21,696 nt of DNA from HGM04593 sp045661225. Its GTDB lineage: Bacteria; Bacteroidota; Bacteroidia; Bacteroidales; Bacteroidaceae. The notes below the pieces were generated by a model. It saw only the letters and a list, made by a program, of their open reading frames with translations. It was not told the DNA's origin and ran no database searches. Below, piece by piece: positions 1 to 7,767 of the stretch (positions are counted from its first letter, which is position 1; every line of letters begins with the position of its first letter). The translations under genes were made by a program, and so were the position numbers. The stretch is taken from contig JAZRFF010000006.1 in the NCBI GenBank assembly GCA_045661225.1, forward strand, positions 1-21,696, in the 5' to 3' direction.

Positions 1-154
1 GAATTATGTATCTCCTCTTGTATCAGAGGTAAACGTAGAGGCTACAGAGTCAATGCTTGCAACTTCAGTTGCTATTAACAAGGACACAAAGGTAAACCGC
101 GAGCAGCAGCTCAACGACGAGCGCCGCGGCGAGTGGGGTAATCTTTGGCATTAA
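1..154 (+). CDS. Small Bacteroidales hypothetical protein, C-terminal part (5' end outside window)
   Basis: An open frame read from base 2 runs to TAA at 152-154 and gives 50 residues, starting NYVSPLVSEVNVEATESML and ending GEWGNLWH. The pattern is a short N-terminal segment of the type (MKK)xYxxPxxxxxxV, then an SML-type stretch, a charged RR segment and a C-terminal GNLW. It resembles a group of very short, usually unannotated Bacteroidales proteins. If so, only about three to six residues are missing and the gene is almost complete. There is no signal peptide or recognised domain in the visible part, and function is unknown. Codon use looks coding (many third-position pyrimidines and an acidic/basic alternation), but the length is too short for certainty. 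Confidence 0.6.
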   Translation, partial: NYVSPLVSEVNVEATESMLATSVAINKDTKVNREQQLNDERRGEWGNLWH

Positions 155-324
155 CCCACGAGACGCGGAGCGGCGAAGGCTGCGATTAAGCGAGCGGGCG
201 GGAATTTATTCACGCACACAGCGAGCGTAAGCAGGCTCGACAACAAAGTTGTCAATGAGCGACTCCCGCGTGGGTTGCGAAAAGTGCGCGAGTCAACTTA
301 CCCCCCACGAGACGCGGAGCGGCG
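155..324. repeat. GC-rich intergenic repeat element with 21-bp direct repeats
   Basis: The 21-mer beginning cccacgagacgcggagcggc occurs at 155-175 and exactly again at 304-324. Between them, cgtgggtt at 269-276 is the reverse complement of aacccacg at 153-160. A hairpin with arms gacaac (239-244) and gttgtc (248-253) sits inside and can extend by gctc/gagc around a 3-nt bulge. The block is visibly richer in G+C than the flanking AT-rich DNA. It starts directly at the stop codon of the preceding gene. It could be a dispersed REP-like element or the decayed remnant of a mobile element. No coding function is supported. Confidence 0.5.
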
Positions 325-648
325 CAAGTTTCCTTCTCCACGTTGAGCGGTACCCTACCCTTTAAAGGCATAAAACTAAAAAAGGAGTGTTGCCCCAATG
401 GTGAAACACCGCCAAAAGGCCCCTCCAAAAAACACACGACACACGTCGTAAGACATATATAAAAATTAGTAACCGAAAGAATTTATTTAAATGAATTTCG
501 ATTATTATAATTAAAAACATAAGACAGTGCGTATGATGGAAACGTCATACGCACTAACGCCAATATAGCTACACAAGCTAAGAAAAAAGCAATTAAACTG
601 TTAATAAACAGACTTATATATAAAAAAACTAACCTTAATTTTAAACCT
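325..648. other. Non-coding upstream region of the large glycosidase gene
   Basis: This gap has no convincing gene. At 325-440 it is mixed-composition DNA with small inverted repeats (cctttaaagg near 359-368; ggtg-aaa-cacc near 400-410). From about 445 it becomes very AT-rich, up to the ATG at 649. A strong hairpin lies at 526-555 (listed separately) and a weak one at 598-611 (ctgtt/aacag). I could not find a good TAnnTTTG promoter box before the gene, so the start site of the glycosidase transcript is unknown. The 25 bases before the ATG are A/T-rich without a Shine-Dalgarno sequence, as is usual in this phylum. Confidence 0.5.
526..555. promoter_or_regulatory. 13-bp hairpin with GAAA loop upstream of glycosidase gene
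   Basis: Arms agtgcgtatgatg (526-538) and cgtcatacgcact (543-555) pair over 13 positions with a single G-U wobble. They enclose a GAAA tetraloop (539-542). On the plus strand no T-run follows, so it is not a normal plus-strand terminator. On the minus strand the stem is followed by gtcttatgttttt, so it could terminate minus-strand transcription, but no minus-strand gene is visible. Other readings are a structured 5' leader of the glycosidase mRNA or an operator. Structure is certain, role is not. Confidence 0.55.
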
Positions 649-3600
649 ATGAAAAAGATTTTCTCATTTCTGTTGGCCGCATTGTGCTTCTCGGCACAGG
701 CTTATGCCGACAAGGTGACGGCTTCGACAACATTGCCGCAGGACGGCAAGCCGGAGCACGTCTACACTATGGTGAGTGGCAATGGAGCTTATGTGAGCCC
801 GACTACCACTCCGGTTGAAGGTGATGCCGATAACGGACTCTTCGCATTCTATGCGGTAGATGGCGTTAGCGGTGCGTACTACATCTACAGCTACAATGCA
901 AAGCAGTGGCTTACCTATGACAAGAGCCCAAGCTATGGAACGGGTGCAAACTTCATTAAAATGAGCAACAACAAGGTCGAGGGTACTTATTTCAAACTCG
1001 ACAACTATGCCGACGATTTCTATCAGATTTCTCCTTACACCACAGCCGGTACAGCACAGGCTATCTATCTGAACTACTTTGGTGGTGTGGCAAGTTGCTC
1101 GGGCAAGACTCTTGGTCTTTGGACCGACAATGGCACAAAAGATGGCGGTAGCCGTTACACTTTTGCCGAGTATGTGATTGTAGAGCGCACATACGCTATT
1201 GTTGTTCCCGAAGGTGCTACATTGAAGATTGACGGTCAAGAGTATGCCAACGGCTCTTCTATCACAGTAGAGGGCTCTGTAAGCAAGGATGCTATAACAG
1301 TTGTAGCCCCCGAGGGCAAGTTTGCAGTTGTATCGGTAAACGATGTCGAGAACACTATCACTGTAAACGTGGCTACATTGCCTGTTCTCCCTGCAGTTGA
1401 GAAGTATGAGAATGCTTGGGTTTATCCAAAACAGCAGGATAATGTGGGCGTTGCGAATATCTCAGAGGACAATGGTGTTTACGTGCTCAGCAACAAGGTG
1501 CTTGCAGCCGGTTTTATGAAGGTAGGCGATGCTCTTTACTTTGCCGGTAGCGACGCTATGAACCTGCTTGCAGGCACTGAGCCTTTCACAGTGGCATTCG
1601 GTGCTGGTGATAATGTTCCTGCCTCGGCAATGACGCTCAAAGAAGTAAAGACAGAGACTCTCACCGGCAATGCAACAGCCATTGGCGGTGCCCAGCACTA
1701 CAACGGTGTGCAGTTGGTTGCAAACTATGAGTACACATACAAAGGTACAAAGATTGCCATTGTATGGCGTGCAGTATTGCGCGACGGCAGCCACTACCTG
1801 CGTACCGAGATGGAGCTCACAGGCGTTGATGCAGTCGATATGTACAACATCATTCCTATGATTTACAACGTTGACACTCAGGCTGCCGGCTCTACTCCAA
1901 AGGTTGTGGGCAACACACGTGGTGCAACAATAGTAAGCAACAAGATTTTCGCAGGTCTTGAGACACCTATGGCATATAACACTGTTGGCGAGGCTACCGG
2001 TGAAGAGGATTCTTGGGAACTCAAGGAGACAAAGCCTGTTGTTGCTTTGACAAAGGACTCTTGGAAGCAGGTTGCCAACGGAGAGGTTCCTCCACGTTTG
2101 ACCGAGCTTACAGCAAAGAACTATCCCAATGTCCTTGCTTACAAGATGGAGAATGTTACTTTGAAGAAGGGTCAGAAGGCCGAGATAAAAGTTGACTATA
2201 AGAGTGGTAATCACCGCTTGAATTTCTGCGGTGCCGACCTGTTAGATGCTCAGGGTAGCGTTGTTACCGGTGACTACAAAGTTGGTTATTCAGGTAGCGC
2301 TCACGAGAACAATGTATTCAGCCTGACTGCATCTAATGAGGGTACATATACAATTCGCGTGTTTGTCGAGGACCTTACCGAGGAGATTGATGCTACAAGC
2401 GAAATGAGTGTAAAGATTTACGAGGCTAAAGAGGGCGTTGTAGTGAAGAAAGATGTTGTAGGTATTCAGGGTCGCTGGAGCCGCAACACAACACTTGCCG
2501 CCGGCGAGACCTGGAAGGTTGCAGCAGTAGTTGGCCTCATTGCACAGGACGGTACACAGGACAAGGAGAATATCCGCGAGACACAGAAACGTCGTTCGTT
2601 CCTTGCATACAGCGAGCGTGAGCGTGCTGTGCCCTGGAGAGCATTCCCGCACTATAACAGTTGGTATGAACTTAACATCGACCGCAACAATGCAGCCCCG
2701 GGTCAGGAGCATACGAACTTTACAGATAATGACATTCTTCGTGTAATGGACCAGTGGAAGGAGAACTATTACGACAAGTATGGCGAGGGTATTGTTGCCT
2801 TTGTTATTGATGACGGTTGGGACAACTATGGTCCTTGGACATTCCACAAGGGATTCCCCAACCAGATGCGTAATATGGCTGCCAAGGCTAAGGAGATGGG
2901 TGCCGGTATCGGTGCTTGGCTAGGCCCTGTAGGTGGTTATGGACAGAGCGGTACCTATCGTCGCCAGTATTGGAACGGCAAGGGCGGTATGCAGTTGTCT
3001 AATCCTGCATATTATGAGGCATTCCTCACTGCTGCCGATAATCTTGTTTGTCAGCAAGATGGTGTGCCCGGTTACCAGCTTGGCAGCGACAATTATGTCT
3101 TCTTCAAGTTTGACGGTATCTCTGCTCAGCCTGTAGCTTATGGCCCGGATAACGGTGATACAGGCAACGAAAATGCCGAGGGTATCATACGTCTTGAGCA
3201 GTATGTTCGTGAACATATGCGCGAAGATATCTTCTTCAACACAACTGTAGGTACTTGGGCTTCGCCTTTCTGGTATCAGGTTTCCGATGCTACTTGGCGT
3301 CAGGAGGGTGACCACGGCCGCATAGGTAACAATAGCATCAACCGCGAGAACTGGATTACTTATCGCGACCGTTTGGTTTACGACCTCTATGTAAGCAAAT
3401 CACCAATGTGTCCTATCAATACTTTGATGACTCACGGATTTATTTTGACAAAGAACGGCCCTCCGGGAAGCGACAGCAAGGATTATGCAACAGTTCTCCG
3501 CGAGTTGCGTTGTTCATTCATCTGCGGCTCGGGTATGGTTGAGCTTTATGCCGACTATGAGTTTATGAACAGTATCAACAACGGTAAACTTTGGGAAGAC

Positions 3601-5298
3601 CTTGCCGAGTGCGTTGCTTGGCAGAAGAAGAATGCCGATGTATTGCCCGATGCTCACTGGGTAGGTGGTAATCCTTGGAACGGTGCTTCACAGGAGGTTT
3701 ACGGTTGGGCTTCTTGGAACGGTGCAAAGTCTACACTTGCTTTGCGTAACGGTGGCAACGGCACACAGACATTTAACTTCACTCTTCGTCAGGTGTTTGA
3801 AATCCCTGCAAACATCACAGGTGCAATAATTCTTAACAAGTCGTTCAAGGTGCAGGACGCACTACAGGGCTTGACCGAGGGTGTTGCAATCGATATCGAC
3901 CAGCCTTTGAGCGTAACTCTCCCGGGCAGCAGCGTGTTTGCATTCGACGGTGTAAATGCCGACCCTGCACAGGTTCCTTTCGAGGTTGTTGACTACTCTC
4001 CAAAGAAGGCCGAGGCTGTAGAGACTATCAAAATCAATTTCAACAGCGAGGCTGCAGGTGAGTTTAACCCATACGAGATGAGCAAGTTTATGAAGTTCAA
4101 GCAAGGCAATAGTGTTGCAAGCGGTGTTTCAAACTACGTTGTTGAAGGTTCGCAGCTCACTGTTACTTTGAGTACAAAGGTTTCAACTCCCGGCGAGTAC
4201 AAATTGGTTATCCCCGAGGGACTCATCACACGCGAAAGCGACGGCCGAGCTTATTCGGGTGAGCTTGCAGTGACAATCACTGCACCTGAGCCAATTGTGG
4301 TTAAGTCGGTTTCTCCAAGCGAGGAAATTTACTCATTGAATACTATTGAAATTACACTCAACAAGGAAGTTGTTGCCGTAGAGAATGCTGATGCGACAAT
4401 CGAGCTGATTGATACCGATAATTCAGTTGTTGCAAACGCTACTTGTGCAGTTGAAGGCAAAGTCCTGACTTTGACACTTGACAACGAGGTTACAACTCCG
4501 GGCGAATATACATTAGTTATTCCCGAGGGTGTTGTTGTGGGTGCAGCCATAGGCGATGCATTCAGTGCGAACGTCGAGATTACTGTTGAGAAATTCGACG
4601 TATACAAGCCAAGAAACATCGGTACAAAGACCAAGAACGACCGTAACGTTAAAAAGGTTAGTATAGTAAGCCCCACAAAGGGTACATCGGAATACTCGCT
4701 TACAGCCGATGAACAGATGCAGGACTACGTAAACCTTGTAGACGTTGAGACACCTGTAACCTTTGCTGCAGAGCCGGGCGAGACTATTCAGGTTACAGTA
4801 ACAGCTGACGGTTCGTGGAGACACCACTTTGTGTATGTAGACTACGACAACGACGGCTTCACCGCAAGCATCGAAGAAGGCAGCACCTGGAAGCCTGCAG
4901 GCGACCTTGTATCGTACAGCTTCTATAACAACGATGCTGCAAGCGACGAAAGCGGTTGGAACAGCGTTGGTACAACAATCACAGGCGGCGACAGAAACTC
5001 TCCTACACTTCCCGAGTTTACAGCACCCGCCGAGGCCGGCATTTACCGTATGCGCTTCAAGCAAGACTGGAGCAACATCGACCCACAAGGCGACGCTGAC
5101 GGTAAATTCGACGACTTTAAGGCCAACCGTGGCGCAATTATCGACGTACTGTTAGTAGTTGGCAACCCTACAGGCATTAACGGCGTTTCGGCCGACAATG
5201 CAGTAAAGGGCATTTACGACCTCACAGGCCGCAAGCTCGAGAAGGTTACCGCTCCCGGCGTCTACATTGTAAACGGCAAAAAACAGATTGTAAAGTAA
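649..5298 (+). CDS. Large secreted multidomain glycoside hydrolase, clan GH-D-like (GH36/GH27 type)
   Basis: This 1549-residue exported protein begins with a Sec signal peptide (MKKIFSFLLAALCFSAQAYA). Next come an N-terminal beta-rich region (about 25-180) and a large beta-sandwich region (about 250-650). A TIM barrel follows (about 690-1010), marked by FVIDDGW with DDGW at 721-724. KFDG has D822 as likely nucleophile, and VSDATW has D880, 58 residues later, as likely acid/base. That spacing matches GH36-type enzymes. Two homologous Ig-like domains follow (about 1110-1210 and 1215-1317; both contain TPGEY.LVIPEG), then a GEVED-type domain (about 1320-1500; YVDYDNDGF). The last 30 residues (GIYDLTGRK...GVYIVNGKK) are a Por-type tail, suggesting surface sorting. 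The likely job is cleavage of an alpha-linked glycan, possibly host mucin given the sialate genes nearby. Substrate is inference, and no SusC/SusD pair is present. Confidence 0.75.
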   Translation: MKKIFSFLLAALCFSAQAYADKVTASTTLPQDGKPEHVYTMVSGNGAYVSPTTTPVEGDADNGLFAFYAVDGVSGAYYIYSYNAKQWLTYDKSPSYGTGANFIKMSNNKVEGTYFKLDNYADDFYQISPYTTAGTAQAIYLNYFGGVASCSGKTLGLWTDNGTKDGGSRYTFAEYVIVERTYAIVVPEGATLKIDGQEYANGSSITVEGSVSKDAITVVAPEGKFAVVSVNDVENTITVNVATLPVLPAVEKYENAWVYPKQQDNVGVANISEDNGVYVLSNKVLAAGFMKVGDALYFAGSDAMNLLAGTEPFTVAFGAGDNVPASAMTLKEVKTETLTGNATAIGGAQHYNGVQLVANYEYTYKGTKIAIVWRAVLRDGSHYLRTEMELTGVDAVDMYNIIPMIYNVDTQAAGSTPKVVGNTRGATIVSNKIFAGLETPMAYNTVGEATGEEDSWELKETKPVVALTKDSWKQVANGEVPPRLTELTAKNYPNVLAYKMENVTLKKGQKAEIKVDYKSGNHRLNFCGADLLDAQGSVVTGDYKVGYSGSAHENNVFSLTASNEGTYTIRVFVEDLTEEIDATSEMSVKIYEAKEGVVVKKDVVGIQGRWSRNTTLAAGETWKVAAVVGLIAQDGTQDKENIRETQKRRSFLAYSERERAVPWRAFPHYNSWYELNIDRNNAAPGQEHTNFTDNDILRVMDQWKENYYDKYGEGIVAFVIDDGWDNYGPWTFHKGFPNQMRNMAAKAKEMGAGIGAWLGPVGGYGQSGTYRRQYWNGKGGMQLSNPAYYEAFLTAADNLVCQQDGVPGYQLGSDNYVFFKFDGISAQPVAYGPDNGDTGNENAEGIIRLEQYVREHMREDIFFNTTVGTWASPFWYQVSDATWRQEGDHGRIGNNSINRENWITYRDRLVYDLYVSKSPMCPINTLMTHGFILTKNGPPGSDSKDYATVLRELRCSFICGSGMVELYADYEFMNSINNGKLWEDLAECVAWQKKNADVLPDAHWVGGNPWNGASQEVYGWASWNGAKSTLALRNGGNGTQTFNFTLRQVFEIPANITGAIILNKSFKVQDALQGLTEGVAIDIDQPLSVTLPGSSVFAFDGVNADPAQVPFEVVDYSPKKAEAVETIKINFNSEAAGEFNPYEMSKFMKFKQGNSVASGVSNYVVEGSQLTVTLSTKVSTPGEYKLVIPEGLITRESDGRAYSGELAVTITAPEPIVVKSVSPSEEIYSLNTIEITLNKEVVAVENADATIELIDTDNSVVANATCAVEGKVLTLTLDNEVTTPGEYTLVIPEGVVVGAAIGDAFSANVEITVEKFDVYKPRNIGTKTKNDRNVKKVSIVSPTKGTSEYSLTADEQMQDYVNLVDVETPVTFAAEPGETIQVTVTADGSWRHHFVYVDYDNDGFTASIEEGSTWKPAGDLVSYSFYNNDAASDESGWNSVGTTITGGDRNSPTLPEFTAPAEAGIYRMRFKQDWSNIDPQGDADGKFDDFKANRGAIIDVLLVVGNPTGINGVSADNAVKGIYDLTGRKLEKVTAPGVYIVNGKKQIVK

Positions 5299-5320
5299 AC
5301 CAATAATCTGAATACAACTA

Positions 5321-5346
5321 CAAGAGGGCGTGTGAACGCCCTCTTG
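5321..5346 (+). terminator. Hairpin terminator or attenuator after the glycosidase gene
   Basis: Arms caagagggcgt (5321-5331) and acgccctcttg (5336-5346) form a perfect 11-bp stem with a GTGA tetraloop. It begins 22 bases after the stop codon. The following tgctttaaat is only a weak T-tract, so read-through into the acyltransferase gene 35 bases downstream is plausible. Confidence 0.65.
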
Positions 5347-5381
5347 TGCTTTAAATAGCCACATACAACCATTAAATAATA

Positions 5382-6497
5382 ATGAAAAACAGCGAAAGAC
5401 TACTCTCACTCGATGTTCTGCGCGGCCTCGACCTAATGCTTTTAGTAGGCTTGCAACCCGTACTGCGTCTGTTCCTCATTGAGCTCGACTGCCAGACGCT
5501 TAACGAGACTCTTCTCTACCACCTTGACCACGCCGAATGGGAAGGACTACGCGTGTGGGACCTTGTGATGCCGCTTTTCCTCTTTATGTCGGGAGTGACA
5601 ATGCCCTACTCGCTACCCAAATACAAAGCACGCAACGGCAACCTTGGCGTGTGGCAAAGAATCATCAAACGATTCATTCTGCTGTTCCTGCTTGGAATTA
5701 TTGTACAAGGGAACATTCTATCGCTTGACGCTGACAGAATATACATATACAGCAACACCCTGCAAGCCATAGCTGTAGGCTACCTGCTTACAGCCCCGTT
5801 GGTGCTATACCTGAAGCCACGCAACCAGTTGATAGCTATAGCACTGCTCCTTATAATCTATTCAGTGCCTATGCACCTGCTGGGCGACTGGAGCGCACAA
5901 GGAAATTTCGCTTGCCTTGCAGACAAAGCAATGCTTGGACGGTTCCGCGATGGCAGCACCATTGCACCCGACGGCACTGTGCTGTTTGCACAGTGGTACG
6001 ACTACACCTGGCTGTGGAGCAGCCTGACATTCTGTTGCACCGTTGCCCTTGGAAGCTATGCAGGACACCTGACAAAGAGCGGCGACAGCAACCGTCCTGC
6101 GACAGCAGGACGTCTACTGGCAATGGGATTGTTACTGCTCACACTGGGGCTGACTACAAGCGCTATACAACCCATTATTAAGCGAATCTGGAGCGCAAGT
6201 ATGGTACTTTACAGTGCCGGCTGGTGCTATATTCTGCTTACACTGTTCTATTGGTGGATTGACGTTAAAAAACACCGAAAAGGCATCGAATGGTTGCTAT
6301 ATTACGGTTGCAACGCAATAACCGCTTACCTTATAGGTGAGATTATAAACTTCCGGAGCATTGCCACCTCGCTGCTGTACGGTGTCGAGCAATATACAGG
6401 CGATTGGTACCCCGTGCTAATCACAGCCTGCAACAGCTTGATAGTGTTCTTTATACTTAAATTTATGTACCGCAACAAAATGTTCCTGAAAGTATAA
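5382..6497 (+). CDS. Membrane acyltransferase of the COG4299/DUF5009 (HGSNAT-like) family
   Basis: The 371-residue polytopic membrane protein is almost entirely hydrophobic segments. It starts with RLLSLDVLRGLD, the N-terminal signature of COG4299. This is followed by the conserved block H50-xx-W53-x-G55-xxxx-D60-xxx-P64-LFLFMSG. The family contains human lysosomal heparan-alpha-glucosaminide N-acetyltransferase, which moves an acetyl group from cytosolic acetyl-CoA across the membrane to a terminal glucosamine through a conserved histidine. In Bacteroidales such genes are common inside glycan-utilisation loci, and the acceptor is generally unknown. Here it stands between a secreted glycosidase and the sialic acid operon. 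A role in acetylating an amino sugar in the periplasm is inference. Family is fairly certain, substrate unknown. Confidence 0.8.
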   Translation: MKNSERLLSLDVLRGLDLMLLVGLQPVLRLFLIELDCQTLNETLLYHLDHAEWEGLRVWDLVMPLFLFMSGVTMPYSLPKYKARNGNLGVWQRIIKRFILLFLLGIIVQGNILSLDADRIYIYSNTLQAIAVGYLLTAPLVLYLKPRNQLIAIALLLIIYSVPMHLLGDWSAQGNFACLADKAMLGRFRDGSTIAPDGTVLFAQWYDYTWLWSSLTFCCTVALGSYAGHLTKSGDSNRPATAGRLLAMGLLLLTLGLTTSAIQPIIKRIWSASMVLYSAGWCYILLTLFYWWIDVKKHRKGIEWLLYYGCNAITAYLIGEIINFRSIATSLLYGVEQYTGDWYPVLITACNSLIVFFILKFMYRNKMFLKV

Positions 6498-6513
6498 AGC
6501 CCGACACCCCAAA

Positions 6514-6552
6514 CACCCCTCCGAGTTTTTCAAGCCCGGAGGGGGTATTTTA
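6514..6552 (+). terminator. Rho-independent terminator after the acyltransferase gene
   Basis: Arms cccctccg (6516-6523) and cggagggg (6537-6544) enclose a 13-nt loop. They are followed by g-tattttat, a T-rich tract. It lies 19 bases after the stop codon and separates this gene from the sialic acid operon, which has its own promoter. Confidence 0.75.
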
Positions 6553-6719
6553 TACACAAAATCGCAAAAGCAGACATACACATTCAAACACCCTCTATAC
6601 TACACAAAGTATAGTTCTTTATTCCGGCCTTTTGCAACCCAACGACTAAAACCCGGTAACAAAATCCACACCGGCATCAATGATTGATAATTTGCCATCT
6701 CCATTATAAAGCCTGCTAA

Positions 6720-6750
6720 TTTGCATTTTCAAATATTTTTAGTTTCTTTG
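6720..6750 (+). promoter_or_regulatory. Bacteroidetes-type promoter of the sialic acid operon
   Basis: TTTG at 6720-6723 is followed after 19 bases by TTTCTTTG at 6743-6750. The Bacteroides consensus is TTTG-N19-TAnnTTTG, so there is a single mismatch (T for A) in the -7 box. Predicted transcription starts near 6757, leaving a leader of roughly 60 bases before the ATG at 6820. No obvious operator palindrome overlaps it, and no nan regulator gene is in the window. Confidence 0.55.
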
Positions 6751-6819
6751 TAAAAATTATATCTGTGTTTCAGCAACAAGCACGAATAAAAGAATAACAT
6801 AAACTAAAATATTACTATT

Positions 6820-7737
6820 ATGGAAAAAATTATCGGATTGATTGATGCTCCGTTCACCCCATTCTACGAGAACGGCGAAGTAAACTACGAACCCATTCCC
6901 GCATATGCACAAATGCTTGCAAAAAACGGAATGAAAGGTGTATTCATCAATGGTTCATCGGGCGAGGGATATATGCTCACCGAAGAAGAACGCATAAAAC
7001 TCGCCGAGGCGTGGGTAGCCGCTGCGCCCAAAGACTTCAAAATAATTGTCCACGTTGGAAGCACCTGTGTCAAGTCGAGCCGTCGTATGGCCGAGCACGC
7101 ACAAAAGCTGGGAGTGTTCGGCATTGGAGCAATGGCGCCTCCGTTCCCCAAAGTGGGCCGAGTTGAAGAACTTGTAAAATACTGCGAGGAGATTGCATCG
7201 GCCGCACCCGAACTGCCTTTCTATTTTTACCACATTCCCGCCTTCAACGGCGCATTCCTGCCAATGGTAAAGTTCCTTGAGGCTGTCGATGGCCGCATTC
7301 CCAACTTCGCCGGAATAAAATATACATTCGAAAGTATGTACGAATATAACCAATGCCGCCTCTACAAGAACGGCAAATTCGATATGCTCCACGGACAGGA
7401 CGAGACCATTCTGCCCTGCCTCGCTATGGGCGGCGCTCAAGGCGGCATAGGAGGCACAACCAACTACAACGGTTGCAACCTTGCCGGAATCATCGACGCT
7501 TGGAACGCTGGCGACATCGAGAAAGCACGCGAACTTCAGAACTTCTCACAGGAGGTCATCAACGTCATTTGCCACTACCGCGGAAACATTGTGGGCGGCA
7601 AGCGCATTATGAAGCTCATCGGCCTTGACCTTGGAAAGAACCGTACCCCGTTCCAGAATATGACCGACGAGGAAGAGGCTGCTATGCGCAAAGAACTTGA
7701 GGCCATTAACTTCTTCGAGCGTTGCAACAAGTTCTAA
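6820..7737 (+). CDS. nanL: N-acetylneuraminate lyase
   Basis: This is a cytoplasmic class I aldolase of the DHDPS/NAL family. It splits N-acetylneuraminate into N-acetylmannosamine and pyruvate. The 305-residue length is normal for the family. Visible motifs are GSSGEG at 45-50 (carboxylate-binding GxxGE type), Y137 in FYFYHIP (general acid/base tyrosine) and K167 in FAGIKYT, the Schiff-base lysine. The sequence around the lysine (GIKYT) resembles the Bacteroidetes/animal-type lyase branch more than the E. coli GVKQT form. It is the first gene of a four-gene operon, and the following epimerase starts 30 bases after its stop. The order lyase-epimerase-transporter matches the nanLET operon described in Bacteroides fragilis, hence the symbol (nanA in enteric bacteria). 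Start chosen at the only early ATG, in an A/T-rich context. Confidence 0.93.
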   Translation: MEKIIGLIDAPFTPFYENGEVNYEPIPAYAQMLAKNGMKGVFINGSSGEGYMLTEEERIKLAEAWVAAAPKDFKIIVHVGSTCVKSSRRMAEHAQKLGVFGIGAMAPPFPKVGRVEELVKYCEEIASAAPELPFYFYHIPAFNGAFLPMVKFLEAVDGRIPNFAGIKYTFESMYEYNQCRLYKNGKFDMLHGQDETILPCLAMGGAQGGIGGTTNYNGCNLAGIIDAWNAGDIEKARELQNFSQEVINVICHYRGNIVGGKRIMKLIGLDLGKNRTPFQNMTDEEEAAMRKELEAINFFERCNKF

Positions 7738-7748
7738 AAGTAAACAAA

Positions 7749-7754
7749 AAGGAG
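7749..7754 (+). promoter_or_regulatory. Shine-Dalgarno-like AAGGAG before the epimerase gene
   Basis: AAGGAG at 7749-7754 stands 13 bases before the ATG at 7768. This is unusual here because most genes in this window have only A/T-rich leaders. The spacing is longer than ideal, so it may or may not be used. Confidence 0.35.
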
Positions 7755-7767
7755 TTTTATTTAAACT

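Noticed and set aside
252..437. Minus-strand 61-codon frame (MCFLEGPFGGVSPLGQHS...)
   Set aside because: It reads across the GC-rich repeat element and lacks domain or signal features. Such peptides from intergenic repeats are commonly mis-called genes.
1462..2214. 250-codon minus-strand frame within the glycosidase gene
   Set aside because: Cys-rich shadow of a coding region; no signal, motif or promoter.
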